From Pseudomonas sp. LD120 (GTDB lineage: Bacteria; Pseudomonadota; Gammaproteobacteria; Pseudomonadales; Pseudomonadaceae): a stretch of 64,000 bases of DNA. Where the stretch lies: the NCBI RefSeq assembly GCF_009861525.1, contig NZ_WVHL01000002.1:496001-560000 (forward strand), written 5' to 3'. Both the position numbers and the translations under genes were made by a program. This document shows, in pieces, positions 28,602 to 37,628 of the stretch. The notes beneath the pieces were generated by a model. It saw nothing but the letters and a program-made list of their open reading frames with translations. It searched no databases and was not told the origin of the DNA. Each line of letters opens with the position of its first letter. Within the stretch, counting starts at the first letter, position 1.

Positions 28602-29639
28602 TCAACCTTGCGCCAGGGCTCGCAGTTGCTGCAAGGCCTCAGCGGCAATGGCAATCCCTTGATGCAACGAACGCTCACGCTGCTGATGCCGGCGAGCTCC
28701 CGGTAAGCGCTTGAGCCCTGCGGCATGCATCTGCCGCACCAGCTCCTGACTGCGCTCAGCAAAGTTCTGCCCCGCGGCTTTGCTCGGATCGATCACGATC
28801 AGCAACTGGCCGGTCCATGGCGTCTTCGCCCCGGGATGGCTGGACCAATCGAACTCGAAGGAGAAATGCCCCCCGGTGAGCGCCGCGGCCAGCAACTCCA
28901 CCATCATCGACAGCGCCGACCCCTTGTGCCCACCAAACGGCAGCAAAGCGCCGCCTTCGAGAATCGCCTTGGGGTCCTGGGTCGGCTGGCCCAGGCTGTC
29001 AACGCCGATGCCCGGGGGCAAGCGTTCACCCTTGCCTGCGGCGATCTGTACATCGCCGTGGGCGATGGCGCTGGTGGCCAAGTCGAAGACGATCGGCTGG
29101 CCCTGGGCCTGGGGCGCGGCAAACGCAATCGGGTTGGTGCCGAACAGCGGCCGGTCGGCACCGTGAGGCACCACGCAGGTCATGCTGTTGACCACGCTCA
29201 AGGCCACCAGGCCTTCCTCGGCAAAGGGCTCGACATCCGGCCAGAGGGCGGCGAAGTGGTGCGAGTTGCGGATCGCCAGCACTGCAATCCCGGCGGCACG
29301 GGCCTTGCTCACTAGCAACTCGCGGGCAGCGGCCAGGGCTGGTTGGGCGAAGCCATTGGCAGCGTCAACCCGAACAAAAGCCGGTGCCACGTCTTCCACC
29401 AACGGCACCGCCCGACCGTCAACCCAGCCACTGGCGAGGGTCGAAACATAACCGGGGATGCGGAACACACCATGACTGTGGGCACCGTCGCGTTCGGCGC
29501 CAGCGCAGTTCTCGGCCAGGCAGCGGGCCACCTCGGCCCGGCAGCCATGGGCCAGGAAAATCGTTTCCAGCAACTGCACCAAGGCAGGCAGCGTAAGGTA
29601 TTCGCAGCGAGGTTCAACAACCAGGGACGACTCAGGCAT
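28602..29639 (-). CDS. dpkA: Delta1-piperideine-2-carboxylate/pyrroline-2-carboxylate reductase
   Basis: This 345-aa NADPH-dependent reductase belongs to the malate/L-lactate dehydrogenase-like (Ldh_2) family. It reduces the cyclic imine formed from D-lysine or D-proline/hydroxyproline, giving L-pipecolate or L-proline. The match to Pseudomonas DpkA is strong: ERDGAHSHGVFRIPGYVSTL, AIRNSHHFAALWPDVEPFAE and LEGGALLPFGGHKGSALSMM. ATG 29639 is chosen because GGAG lies 6 bases ahead; the frame is open to 29672. No other lysine-catabolic gene adjoins it. Confidence 0.88.
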   Translation of the reverse strand: MPESSLVVEPRCEYLTLPALVQLLETIFLAHGCRAEVARCLAENCAGAERDGAHSHGVFRIPGYVSTLASGWVDGRAVPLVEDVAPAFVRVDAANGFAQPALAAARELLVSKARAAGIAVLAIRNSHHFAALWPDVEPFAEEGLVALSVVNSMTCVVPHGADRPLFGTNPIAFAAPQAQGQPIVFDLATSAIAHGDVQIAAGKGERLPPGIGVDSLGQPTQDPKAILEGGALLPFGGHKGSALSMMVELLAAALTGGHFSFEFDWSSHPGAKTPWTGQLLIVIDPSKAAGQNFAERSQELVRQMHAAGLKRLPGARRHQQRERSLHQGIAIAAEALQQLRALAQG

Positions 29640-29915
29640 CTGAAGCTCCGATTTCATTATTAGAGGGGGCAACAGCGTGTGACGAGGGAGACGGCCCAGC
29701 GATTAAACAACGCCTTGCGACGTCTCTGTCAACCACCTGCGTTCGCGTGCACAGAAGGTGCCAGCCCCCCTCAACCGCGCCCCTTCAGCGATCGAAACAG
29801 GCGGGCACCGAGAAAAAACCGATGAAAATCCCCCCACCTTGATAGTTATTCGCCATGACGGTTGTTCTACAAGCCTGGCCGCGAAGGGTAGAATGCGCGA
29901 AATCAGGAAGAGTCA

Positions 29916-30917
29916 ATGAGCGAACACACCCTCTCAGAAGCCGAATACGACGCCATTACCGAAGCGGCTGCGCAATGGTGCATGCGCCTGCATGAGCCCG
30001 ACTGCAGCGATGCCGAACGACTGGCCTTTCAGCAATGGCATGATGCCAACCCAGTGCACGCCTTCGAGTACGAGGCGATGCGCGAGATTTGGCAAGTGGC
30101 CGATCAACTGCCCCCTTCCACGCCGCCTCCCACCTCAATCAAAACCGCCCCCAGGTACGCCTGGCGGCGTTACGGCGTGGCTGCGGCCATTGCCCTGTGC
30201 GCCCTGCCGCTGGCTGGCTACAGCGGCTGGCAACTGGGTTGGGTGCCCTCCTCCTACGAGCGTTTTGAAGCCAGTGACAGCCTGCGCAGCGTCACGTTGG
30301 CCGACGGCAGCCTGGTGCAACTGAACCTGGGCAGCGTCCTGACCTACAGCAACTACAAGGACCAGCGTCGGGTCACCCTGAACAAGGGCGAGGCGTTCTT
30401 CAAGGTCAGCCACGACAGCCTCCACCCATTCGTGGTCAAGGCCGCCCAGGGTCAGGTCAAGGTCACCGGCACTCAATTCAACGTGTGGATGTACGAAGAC
30501 CAGGTACGGGTGACCTTGCTCCAGGGCTCAGTGTTGGTCAGCAGCAACACCGCACTGCCCGGCTCAGGCTTGCGCCTGGAGCCAGGCATGCAGGCGCGCT
30601 ACAAGGCCGGTGACTTTGAGCCGCAGATCAGCCAGACCTACAGCGATGACGGCACCCTGGCCTGGCGCAACGGCAAGCTGGTGCTGGATAACCTGGCCCT
30701 CGGCGAGGCGCTGCCGCTGATCAACCGTTACCTCGATAAACCCGTGCAAGTGGCCGACAACCAGACCGCCAGGATCCGCATCGGCGGCATCTACAACACC
30801 CGGGAGGTCAAGCACCTGTTGACCTCGCTGCCCAAGGTCCTGCCGGTCTACCTGACACGCAATCATGACGGCAATCCGGTGATCAATTCACTGCCACAGT
30901 CGCCGCCCAAAAGCTGA
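29916..30917 (+). CDS. FecR-family anti-sigma regulator (FpvR-like)
   Basis: This 333-aa protein has an N-terminal cytoplasmic DUF4880/anti-sigma region (residues 1-80, with AAAQWCMRLHEPD...AFQQWHDANPVHAFEYEAM). One membrane segment lies at about 86-108, followed by a periplasmic FecR domain (VTLADGSLVQLNLGSVLTYS, GEAFFKVSHDSLHPFVVKA) and a C-terminal secretin/TonB-like short domain. These proteins sense a siderophore receptor and control an ECF sigma factor. No sigma factor or receptor gene adjoins it. The neighbour pvdQ and the P. aeruginosa layout (pvdQ near fpvI-fpvR) make FpvR a plausible identity. Confidence 0.82.
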   Translation: MSEHTLSEAEYDAITEAAAQWCMRLHEPDCSDAERLAFQQWHDANPVHAFEYEAMREIWQVADQLPPSTPPPTSIKTAPRYAWRRYGVAAAIALCALPLAGYSGWQLGWVPSSYERFEASDSLRSVTLADGSLVQLNLGSVLTYSNYKDQRRVTLNKGEAFFKVSHDSLHPFVVKAAQGQVKVTGTQFNVWMYEDQVRVTLLQGSVLVSSNTALPGSGLRLEPGMQARYKAGDFEPQISQTYSDDGTLAWRNGKLVLDNLALGEALPLINRYLDKPVQVADNQTARIRIGGIYNTREVKHLLTSLPKVLPVYLTRNHDGNPVINSLPQSPPKS

Positions 30918-30950
30918 AGAGTGCCCTCTGTCGGGGCGGTCCGGTGTTGT

Positions 30951-33275
30951 TCACTCATCACTTGTGTGCCAATGCCGCGGCTCGTGAATCACCAGCCGCT
31001 GATACGCCGCATCGGCGCGGATCTGCGCTTCGGTAAAAGGCAACACACTCCACTGCTGGCGGGCAAACGCCTCGGTCTGATCGCGAAAGTGCGCCGACGC
31101 CGGGTCACTGGACAAGGAAAACGCCAACAATCCCAAGGCGCGCGGACCTTGCTCATCAAAACTGACCACATTCAGGTAGCTGGTGCCGCTCACCACCTCG
31201 CGCTTGCCGGCGACGCCGGGCACGCTCTGGATGGCGTTGTACACCCCGAGGTTTTCCGGGCCGCCGGGCACCGCCGTCGGGCGTCCGCCCTGGCTCACCT
31301 GCTGGATCTCGCCCCAGCGCGCATCAGCGGCCAGCCCCGCATCCGCCACTTGCTGTACCGAAGCCAGCATTGCCTTGCGCAGGGCCTGGGCCACCGACGC
31401 GCGGCCGATGGCCAAGCCCCGTGGAGTGTGCTGCGGATCCTTGGGGTCAAAGGCCACGCGCCAGATCGCCGTATTATGCAACAGCCTCTGCATGATCCCC
31501 TGAAAATGCACAAACCCGAGCCCGGCCTGCAAGCCAGCGCTGCGATCCCAGGACTTGAGGCTGGCACACAGCGGCGCCAGACGCTGTGCATCTGGTCCCA
31601 GGTCCTGCTCACAAAATTGCAATAAGTCCGGCATCACCAGGCCCGCCAGGTACACCTGATCATCGGTGACCATGTGTTGCAGATCGCTGACCTGAGCCTT
31701 GTGCATCCGGCTCAGTCGATCCAGAGCGAAGCGCGCCCGCATCTTCAACGGTACGTCCTGCTGACTGATCACCGGCGAAAAGCCTTGCAGCGGCGCCGCC
31801 GGGTTGGCCATCCAAGCCGAGTCGTTGGCGTGCTGCACGTAGTCGTGACGGGCCAGCTGCGGCAGCGCGCTGGCGGGAAAAATCCCCGGCTGGGCCGCCG
31901 TCGGGTCGATATCCCAGGCGCAGGTACTGCGCGAACCGTCGAGGACGATGACCGCGCTGGCGAGCCGTGGATCGCTGCACTGCGCCAGCTTGGCCTGGGT
32001 AACGTTGGGCACCACCGACTGGTTCATGTACAGCGCCCGGCCCTGATCATCCACTGCCAGGGTGTTGACCCAGGGAATGCCCTGGATCCGGTGCACGCTG
32101 TCCTGCAGCTCGGTGACATTACGGGCCTGATTCATCGCAGACCACTGGGTCAGCACTCGGCTGTTGTCGAGGTTGGCGTCCCGCAGGCTGTAGGCCTGCC
32201 GGTGATCCCAGTCCAGTTCGCCGGGCCACTGCACGATCGGTCCAAAGACCGAGCGGTACAGGGTTCGCGTCTGATTCTGCAAGCGGCCGTCCGCGCCCTT
32301 GCTCTGCACGGTGATCGTCTGGCGCTGCAAGGGGAGCGAGCGCCCGTCCAGCAGGTAGCGGGTCGGGTCCTTGGGGTCCAGCTGCAGGCGATACAGCGTG
32401 AAATGCTTGGAGGTATCTACAGTGTGGCTCCAAGCCAGGTGCTGGTTGAAGCCAATGTTGATCAGCGGCAGACCCGGCAAGGCCGCGCCCATCACATCCA
32501 ACTGCCCGGGAATGGTCAGGTGCATCTGGTAAAAGCGCATGCCGCCCACCCAGGGAAAGTGCGGATTGGCCAGCAGCAACCCGCGCCCGTTGAACGAGCG
32601 CTCACTGCCAATGGCCACCGCGTTGCTGCCTCGATCCAGGGCGAAACGCTCCAGGCGCGTGGCCGCCAAGCGCCAGTCGCGGGCCTTCACCGGGGTCTGC
32701 GCCAGCCCCCCCGGCGGCATGGCCCCGGCCAGGGCCTCGACAAACTGACCGGCGCCGCCTTCCACCAGCAGGCGCCGGGTCAGCTTCACCAGGTCGGAGG
32801 TGAGCAGCGGCCTTACCCACTCGCCCTGGCACTGCTCGGGCAAGCCTTGGCGGCGGCGCTCGGCCAAGTGCCGGTTGAAGCCCTCAACATAACCCTGCAT
32901 GCGCTCGCGCATCGCCGGGGTTTGCGCCTGCCAGAAGGCGCTCACCGCCTCCGGCGGGTTCAACCAACTGAAAAACACATCGCTGCTGAGGTTGTCCCGT
33001 TGCTCCAGGGTCTGCTCCTGGGCGCCGAAGTACTTCGAGCGCTGGCCGTTCACCGTCAGCACTTCATTGGCCATCAAGCACAGGTTGTCCTGGGCATAGG
33101 CGTAGCCAATGCCGTACCCCAGGCCGCGCTCGTCGGCGGCGCGAATATGCGGCACGCCAAAGGCGGTGCGGCGAATCTCGGCTTGGGTTTGCTCGGTCTG
33201 GGGCAACGTCGCGGCACCACAACTGAGGCTGAAAAACAGGGCTGCAAGGCCAACATGCGGTAACTGCCTGGACAT
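30951..33275 (-). CDS. pvdQ: PvdQ acylase (pyoverdine maturation / acyl-homoserine lactone hydrolysis)
   Basis: This 774-aa periplasmic Ntn-hydrolase removes the fatty acyl chain from pyoverdine precursor and can cleave long-chain acyl-homoserine lactones. A signal peptide (residues 1-22) precedes the alpha chain. Self-cleavage would occur between Gly216 and Ser217 (DRGSNAVAIG), and Ser217 becomes the beta-chain nucleophile; the numbering equals that of P. aeruginosa PvdQ. The conserved NPHFPWVGGMRFYQMHLTIP and INIGFNQHLAWSHTVDT blocks are intact. The start is set at ATG 33275. A GTG two codons earlier has the better-spaced AGGAG and may be used instead. It converges on the FecR-like gene with only 33 bp between. 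Confidence 0.92.
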   Translation of the reverse strand: MSRQLPHVGLAALFFSLSCGAATLPQTEQTQAEIRRTAFGVPHIRAADERGLGYGIGYAYAQDNLCLMANEVLTVNGQRSKYFGAQEQTLEQRDNLSSDVFFSWLNPPEAVSAFWQAQTPAMRERMQGYVEGFNRHLAERRRQGLPEQCQGEWVRPLLTSDLVKLTRRLLVEGGAGQFVEALAGAMPPGGLAQTPVKARDWRLAATRLERFALDRGSNAVAIGSERSFNGRGLLLANPHFPWVGGMRFYQMHLTIPGQLDVMGAALPGLPLINIGFNQHLAWSHTVDTSKHFTLYRLQLDPKDPTRYLLDGRSLPLQRQTITVQSKGADGRLQNQTRTLYRSVFGPIVQWPGELDWDHRQAYSLRDANLDNSRVLTQWSAMNQARNVTELQDSVHRIQGIPWVNTLAVDDQGRALYMNQSVVPNVTQAKLAQCSDPRLASAVIVLDGSRSTCAWDIDPTAAQPGIFPASALPQLARHDYVQHANDSAWMANPAAPLQGFSPVISQQDVPLKMRARFALDRLSRMHKAQVSDLQHMVTDDQVYLAGLVMPDLLQFCEQDLGPDAQRLAPLCASLKSWDRSAGLQAGLGFVHFQGIMQRLLHNTAIWRVAFDPKDPQHTPRGLAIGRASVAQALRKAMLASVQQVADAGLAADARWGEIQQVSQGGRPTAVPGGPENLGVYNAIQSVPGVAGKREVVSGTSYLNVVSFDEQGPRALGLLAFSLSSDPASAHFRDQTEAFARQQWSVLPFTEAQIRADAAYQRLVIHEPRHWHTSDE

Positions 33276-33397
33276 AATCACGCCGACTCCTGATGTAACA
33301 AAACAAACCAGGACTGGTGTGCAGCAACGCAGGGCAATGCCGCCAGTCTGGGGATCGGGCGGCGCGCGGTTCAACCGAGGCCTGCCTGCCCCTACAA

Positions 33398-33421
33398 ACG
33401 AAATCCGCGACGAAAAATTAA
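33398..33421 (-). promoter_or_regulatory. Possible PvdS (iron-starvation) promoter for pvdQ
   Basis: Read on the - strand this is TTAAT, 16 bases, CGT. The iron-starvation box recognised by PvdS is TAAAT-N16/17-CGT, so there is one mismatch in the first block. It lies about 120 bp ahead of pvdQ, which is PvdS-dependent in P. aeruginosa. Tentative. Confidence 0.35.
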
Positions 33422-33574
33422 TCCAGGGTGAGAGAAGTGGCGTTATGACAGGTCAGCAACCTGATACCGACAATTTTTCTACATTTAAGCCTTCATGATT
33501 CGCGGCGCTCACTCGTCTAGTCACTAGAGCATCTATCATTCTTTCCTGGTCAGGCTCTGCTAAGGAGTTTTTGC

Positions 33575-33955
33575 ATGTACAACCCGCAACTGCCAACGGA
33601 CGGCACCCCCGCGAACAGCACGCCATCCCTGAATGCCGGCGCCGGTGTTTTCGGCAACAACGCCGAGCGCAACAGCAACGAACGAATCAAGCACCTGCTG
33701 AAAAGCTTTGGCCTGCGCACCAGCCTGATTCGCCTGAAAGTCATCGATGCATTGCTCACCGCCGCCCAAAACGAACGCTCCCTGGGCGTACGCGGGATCC
33801 ACAGTCAACTGCTGGAGCTGGACATTCCCCTGTCGTTTCTCAGTGTGCGGGAAGTCTTGAAGCGCCTGTGCAGTGAGGGAGTGATTACCCTCAATGCCGA
33901 TAAAAGCTACAGCCTGCATCAGAAGGCGACCGCGGTGCTCGACGGCCAGATCTGA
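33575..33955 (+). CDS. Fur-like winged-helix protein
   Basis: This 126-aa protein has a Ser/Asn-rich N-terminal arm (about 33 residues). A single winged-helix domain follows, with KHLLKSFGLRTSLIRLKVID and LSVREVLKRLCSEGVITLNA, resembling the DNA-binding half of Fur-family iron/zinc regulators. The C-terminal metal-binding dimerisation domain of real Fur (His/Cys rich) is absent, so it cannot sense metal in the standard way. An AAGGAG site precedes the ATG. It is next to pvdQ, but a shared role in iron control is only an inference. Confidence 0.75.
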   Translation: MYNPQLPTDGTPANSTPSLNAGAGVFGNNAERNSNERIKHLLKSFGLRTSLIRLKVIDALLTAAQNERSLGVRGIHSQLLELDIPLSFLSVREVLKRLCSEGVITLNADKSYSLHQKATAVLDGQI

Positions 33956-33967
33956 CCCAGGGTCGGG

Positions 33968-34156
33968 TCAGGGCTTGACCTTGCGGCGCATCACGCCATT
34001 GATCACCACTACGATCACTGCCACGCCAATGGCGATGTACTGGAAGATTTTTTCGCTGATCACGCCGTTGTTCTGCAGAGAGGACAAGCCGAGCATGATT
34101 CCCAGTACCATCAGGGAAATCAGAATCGAGTATTTCAAGCGTTGTTTCTGGGTCAT
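33968..34156 (-). CDS. 62-aa two-helix membrane protein
   Basis: MTQKQRLKYSILISLMVLGI opens a protein with two hydrophobic segments (about residues 9-27 and 38-54) and a basic end (MRRKVKP). It is the bottom part of a longer open frame, but the Met at 34156 gives a typical small membrane-protein start. The ribosome-binding site is weak (GGACCCC). The family was not recognised. It converges on the Fur-like gene. Confidence 0.6.
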   Translation of the reverse strand: MTQKQRLKYSILISLMVLGIMLGLSSLQNNGVISEKIFQYIAIGVAVIVVVINGVMRRKVKP

Positions 34157-34327
34157 TGCGGGGGTCCTGAAGCTGAAATTGTATCCACTTTGTATCAAGT
34201 GCCATGCCAAGCACATACCCGGTTTCGGGGATGGCCGGCACAAATCGGGGTCACATGGTACAGGCGCCAACGAGTTTTTTCCTGCTTGTCGCCTCGCGGT
34301 ATTCCCTGTGCCTTTGAGGATTGAGAA

Positions 34328-34456
34328 ATGTTCCGTCGAATCACACTGCTGATTCCCCTGCTGGCCCTGTTGACCCTGTCGGGCTGCATTATCATGCCCC
34401 ACGATGGTGGGCATCATCGTCACTACGATGGCGGCCCGGGTGACTACCGCCGCTGA
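34328..34456 (+). CDS. 42-aa His-rich lipoprotein
   Basis: This very small gene opens with MFRRITLLIPLLALLTLSGC, a signal with lipobox LSGC giving a lipidated Cys20. The mature part is only 23 residues and His/Asp/Gly-rich (CIIMPHDGGHHRHYDGGPGD). Four His residues with Asp could bind a metal. GAGGA stands 9-13 bases upstream of the ATG. Predicted to be anchored to an envelope membrane. Its role is unknown. Confidence 0.65.
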   Translation: MFRRITLLIPLLALLTLSGCIIMPHDGGHHRHYDGGPGDYRR

Positions 34457-34549
34457 GCCAGCCTGCCCATCGTCGCTGCTGCACGGTCTGCAGCATCCAA
34501 CCCGACGCCCGCCCTGCCGCGGGCGTTTTGCCCTCTGGCGACGCGCCCC

Positions 34550-35464
34550 TCAGGGCCGCGAGGTGTGATGGCCCGGACGGGCGAACAATTGCACCAGCCA
34601 ATCGACGAACACCCGCACCCGGGTGGACAGATGCCGTTGCGGCGGATAAAGCGCGGTCAGGGGCATCGCCGGCGGGGGGAAATCCTCCAGGACCTCCTGC
34701 AAGGCTCCGCTGCGCAATTGCCGGGCGACGTTGTAATACGGCGTCTGCACCAGCCCGTAGCCGGCTTCGCAGGCCGCCAGGTAACCGTCGGCACTGTTGA
34801 CCGCCACTTGCTTGGGCAGATCCAACTGGCGCAGTCGCCCGCCCAAGTAGAACTCCAGGCCGTAACGCTTGCCGGTCACGCTGGAAAAGTACTCCACCAT
34901 CTGGTGCCCCTCCAGCGCCTGGGGCGACAGCGGAATGCCCCGCCGACGCAGGTAGTCGGGGCTGGCACAGGTCACTTGCTGCAATTGCACCAGTGGCCGC
35001 GCCACCAGGCTGTCATCCAAGACCAGGCCGCCACGCAGGGCGCAATCGACGCCTTCGCGGATCAAGTCCACCGGGCGGTCGTTGAGGCCAATCTCAAGCT
35101 CGATCAACGGATAGCGGGCGCTGAACTCCGGCAGCGCGGGAATCACAATCAGCCGGCCGATGCCCGCCGGCATGTCGACGCGCAAGGTGCCCCGCGGATT
35201 GTGCCGCGCCTGTGAGAACACCGCCTCGGCTTCCTCCAGGTCCGCCAGCAGCCGCACACAACGCTGGTAATAGGCGCTGCCATCCAGGGTCGGGCTGACT
35301 TGGCGGGTGGTGCGATGCAACAGTTGCACCCCCAGGTGGGCCTCCAGTTGTTTGATCAGGATGGTCACCGACGCCCTTGGCAGTTGCAGGCTATCGGCCG
35401 CTTTGGCAAAGCCGCCAAGCTCGACGATGCGGGTAAAAACGCGCATGGCGTTGAAACGGTCCAT
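34550..35464 (-). CDS. LysR-family regulator, divergent to aldo/keto reductase
   Basis: This 304-aa regulator has the HTH (residues 2-60, with [20 protein letters not shown]) and a substrate-binding effector domain. It is of the DmlR/AaeR-like group (ending [16 protein letters not shown]). It is divergent from an aldo/keto reductase with 120 bp between starts, an arrangement in which the regulator commonly controls the reductase. The start ATG lacks a strong ribosome-binding site but gives the standard family N-terminus. Confidence 0.9.
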   Translation of the reverse strand: MDRFNAMRVFTRIVELGGFAKAADSLQLPRASVTILIKQLEAHLGVQLLHRTTRQVSPTLDGSAYYQRCVRLLADLEEAEAVFSQARHNPRGTLRVDMPAGIGRLIVIPALPEFSARYPLIELEIGLNDRPVDLIREGVDCALRGGLVLDDSLVARPLVQLQQVTCASPDYLRRRGIPLSPQALEGHQMVEYFSSVTGKRYGLEFYLGGRLRQLDLPKQVAVNSADGYLAACEAGYGLVQTPYYNVARQLRSGALQEVLEDFPPPAMPLTALYPPQRHLSTRVRVFVDWLVQLFARPGHHTSRP

Positions 35465-35584
35465 GGAATACCGCCCCGATATTGTTTAGAAAATCAAAAT
35501 AGTGATAGCGCTTTTAGCCTGTTTATCGGCTTTTTGTCGAGTAGCACAATGCACCTCCTTCCCCATTCGACGGAGTTTTCATCG

Positions 35585-36580
35585 ATGCACACTCGACAAC
35601 TGGGTCATAACGGACCGCAGGTCAGCGCCATTGGCCTGGGTTGCATGGGCATGAGCGATTTCTACACCACAGGCAGCGATCCCAAGGAGGCCATTGCCAC
35701 CTTGCACCGAGCCCTGGAGCTGGGGATCACGCTGCTCGACACTGCCGACATGTACGGCCCCCACAGCAACGAAGAGCTGATCGGCCAGGCGATTCGCGGC
35801 AAACGCCAACAGGTGTTCGTGGCCAGCAAATTCGGGATTGTCCGCGATCCCGGCAACGCCAAGGCCCGCGGGGTAAACGGCCGACCGGAATATGTGCGCG
35901 CCAGCATCGACGGCAGCCTGCGGCGCCTGGGGGTGGAGACCCTGGATCTGTACTACCAGCACCGGGTCGATCCGGACGTGGCCATCGAAGAAACCGTCGG
36001 TGCCATGGCCGATCTGGTCAAGGCCGGCAAAGTGCGCTACCTGGGCCTCAGCGAAGCCTCGGCGGCCACCCTGGAACGCGCCCACAAGGTGCATCCCATC
36101 AGCGCCCTGCAAAGCGAATATTCATTGTGGAGCCGCGACCAGGAAGACAACGGCTGCCTTGCCACCTGCAAACGCCTGGGAATCGCCTTTGTGCCCTACA
36201 GCCCCCTGGGGCGAGGCTTTCTCACCGGTGCCCTGCAAAGCCCGGATGATTTTGCCGCCGACGATTACCGGCGTTTGAGCCCGCGCTTTCAAGGCCAGAA
36301 CTTCCAGCACAACCTGCAGCTGGTGCAACAGGTACAGCAGTTGGCGGCGGACAAACAGGTCAGCGCCGGGCAACTGGCCCTGGCCTGGGTGCTGGCGCAG
36401 GGCGACTACCTGATTCCGATTCCCGGCACCAAGCAACGGCGGTATCTGGAGGAAAACGCGGCAGCACTGCACATCACACTGAGCACGGCGGAGCTGGCTT
36501 CATTGGAGGGGATTTTCAGCCCACAGAGCACTGCTGGGCCGCGTTATGACGAAGAGGTGATGGCGCTGCTCAATCGCTGA
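35585..36580 (+). CDS. Aldo/keto reductase
   Basis: This 331-aa NADPH-dependent oxidoreductase has an AKR13-like (alpha/beta)8 barrel. The catalytic tetrad positions are visible: Asp and Tyr in [18 protein letters not shown], Lys in VFVASKFGI, and His in [10 protein letters not shown]. The C-terminal [18 protein letters not shown] binds the NADPH phosphate. ATG 35585 lies 9 bases after GGAG. The physiological substrate is unknown. It is likely controlled by the divergent LysR protein. Confidence 0.92.
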   Translation: MHTRQLGHNGPQVSAIGLGCMGMSDFYTTGSDPKEAIATLHRALELGITLLDTADMYGPHSNEELIGQAIRGKRQQVFVASKFGIVRDPGNAKARGVNGRPEYVRASIDGSLRRLGVETLDLYYQHRVDPDVAIEETVGAMADLVKAGKVRYLGLSEASAATLERAHKVHPISALQSEYSLWSRDQEDNGCLATCKRLGIAFVPYSPLGRGFLTGALQSPDDFAADDYRRLSPRFQGQNFQHNLQLVQQVQQLAADKQVSAGQLALAWVLAQGDYLIPIPGTKQRRYLEENAAALHITLSTAELASLEGIFSPQSTAGPRYDEEVMALLNR

Positions 36581-36591
36581 GGCTTGCAGCC

Positions 36592-36622
36592 CGGGGTGCG
36601 CCGGGATAACCCGCGCACCCCG
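36592..36622. terminator. Bidirectional hairpin between the reductase and the 177-aa gene
   Basis: CGGGGTGCGC (36592-36601) and GCGCACCCCG (36613-36622) form a perfect 10-bp stem with an 11-base loop, between two converging genes. There is no T tract on either side. Confidence 0.6.
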
Positions 36623-36630
36623 CGACGGGA

Positions 36631-37164
36631 TCAGGCTTTGGCCGAGACGTTCTTGTCGGTCACCGTCGTGCCGTTGCCCTTGCCGTAGTTCTGCAGGCCC
36701 TGGAGCACGTAGATGGCCTTTTTGTATTCAGGGATCAGGTAGTTGGCGTACTTGTTGCCCTTGAGGTTGTTGTTCTGGATGTCATCGAGCTTCATCGCGA
36801 AGTATTCGAGGGCATTGAACGGTTGCTCCGGATTCTTCGGAATGCCGAAACGATCGAACTGATCACCGGCATTGAGCAAGGTCAGGGCCGTGACATCGGA
36901 AATCAGGCCGTTGTTCTTGAGGAAGGTGCTCATGTTACCCAGGGACTTGGCGGTCACGATGGTCGGATCGAAGCCCTTGATCTGCTTGTGCAGCTTCAGC
37001 TGGTCCATCTTGCGGATGTCCAGCACGGTAGGGTTCTGCCCCACCAGGGTCAGCATCTGCCGGACCTTGGCACTTTGCGATACCGGCCTAGAGGAACTGC
37101 CACCGCCCTCCTGAACCAATAACCCCGCCTTGCTGGTCCAGCCTCCAACGTATCCGATTGCCAT
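36631..37164 (-). CDS. Unrecognised 177-aa protein
   Basis: ATG 37164 follows AGGAG at a 7-base spacing. The product starts MAIGYVGGWTSKAG, has a Gly/Ser-rich stretch near residue 22-30, and then a mixed helical, Lys/Asn-rich domain (QLKLHKQIKGFDPTIVTAKS, FAMKLDDIQNNNLKGNKYAN). It has no cysteine, signal peptide or membrane segment. Lys, Asn and Thr content is high for this genome. I do not recognise a family. It is flanked by a reductase and a chemoreceptor and is single-gene. A secreted or cytoplasmic accessory protein are both possible. Confidence 0.7.
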   Translation of the reverse strand: MAIGYVGGWTSKAGLLVQEGGGSSSRPVSQSAKVRQMLTLVGQNPTVLDIRKMDQLKLHKQIKGFDPTIVTAKSLGNMSTFLKNNGLISDVTALTLLNAGDQFDRFGIPKNPEQPFNALEYFAMKLDDIQNNNLKGNKYANYLIPEYKKAIYVLQGLQNYGKGNGTTVTDKNVSAKA

Positions 37165-37628
37165 GCTGACACTCCTGTGGTCCGGCCCTCCTTCCTCCCA
37201 CAAGAACCGTCCCTTCAGGTCAATGAAGCCCCCTACAGTTGGTTCGGAACAGGGTGAAAGCCGTTAATGAAAAATCTGAATGGCAATAAGTATCAACGCC
37301 GATACACCGCTCAACAATGGTTTATGTCCTGAGATTACAATTTCCGTACATTCTCGACACAATCAAGGCAACGCCCGTTTTTAAAGGGCCACAGCGTTTT
37401 TCAGGGCGCCAGACTGTGATTTTTCAGCCCGCAACCCGCAGTTCGATGAGCACGTCAGGTCGTGACCTGGCCTTTTGCGCTAGATCCGCCCGCGACATCG
37501 TCCCCCTTGCCTGCATTTTTTATTGCACGATCGTCCCAAAACACTTGAGAATCGCGCCTTATCCCGCTGAATCCCCGATAAGAATCCCCGCGACAGCACA
37601 ATAAAAACACTTGGTAAGGACTGGCCCC
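37165..37628. other. Divergent regulatory region, 177-aa gene / chemoreceptor
   Basis: This 464-bp region has no convincing gene. The part nearest the 177-aa gene (37260-37400) is AT-richer than its surroundings. An open + frame (37317-37604) lacks coding character. The chemoreceptor promoter should lie in the second half, but I could not assign a clear sigma-factor motif. Confidence 0.35.

Noticed and set aside
33398..33490. Second possible PvdS box (TTTAA around 33483) for pvdQ
   Set aside because: The TAAAT block is present on the - strand but CGT is not at 16-17 bases; only the site at 33398-33421 has the right spacing.
37317..37604. 95-codon frame ahead of the chemoreceptor
   Set aside because: It lies in an AT-richer regulatory region, lacks coding composition and start signals.
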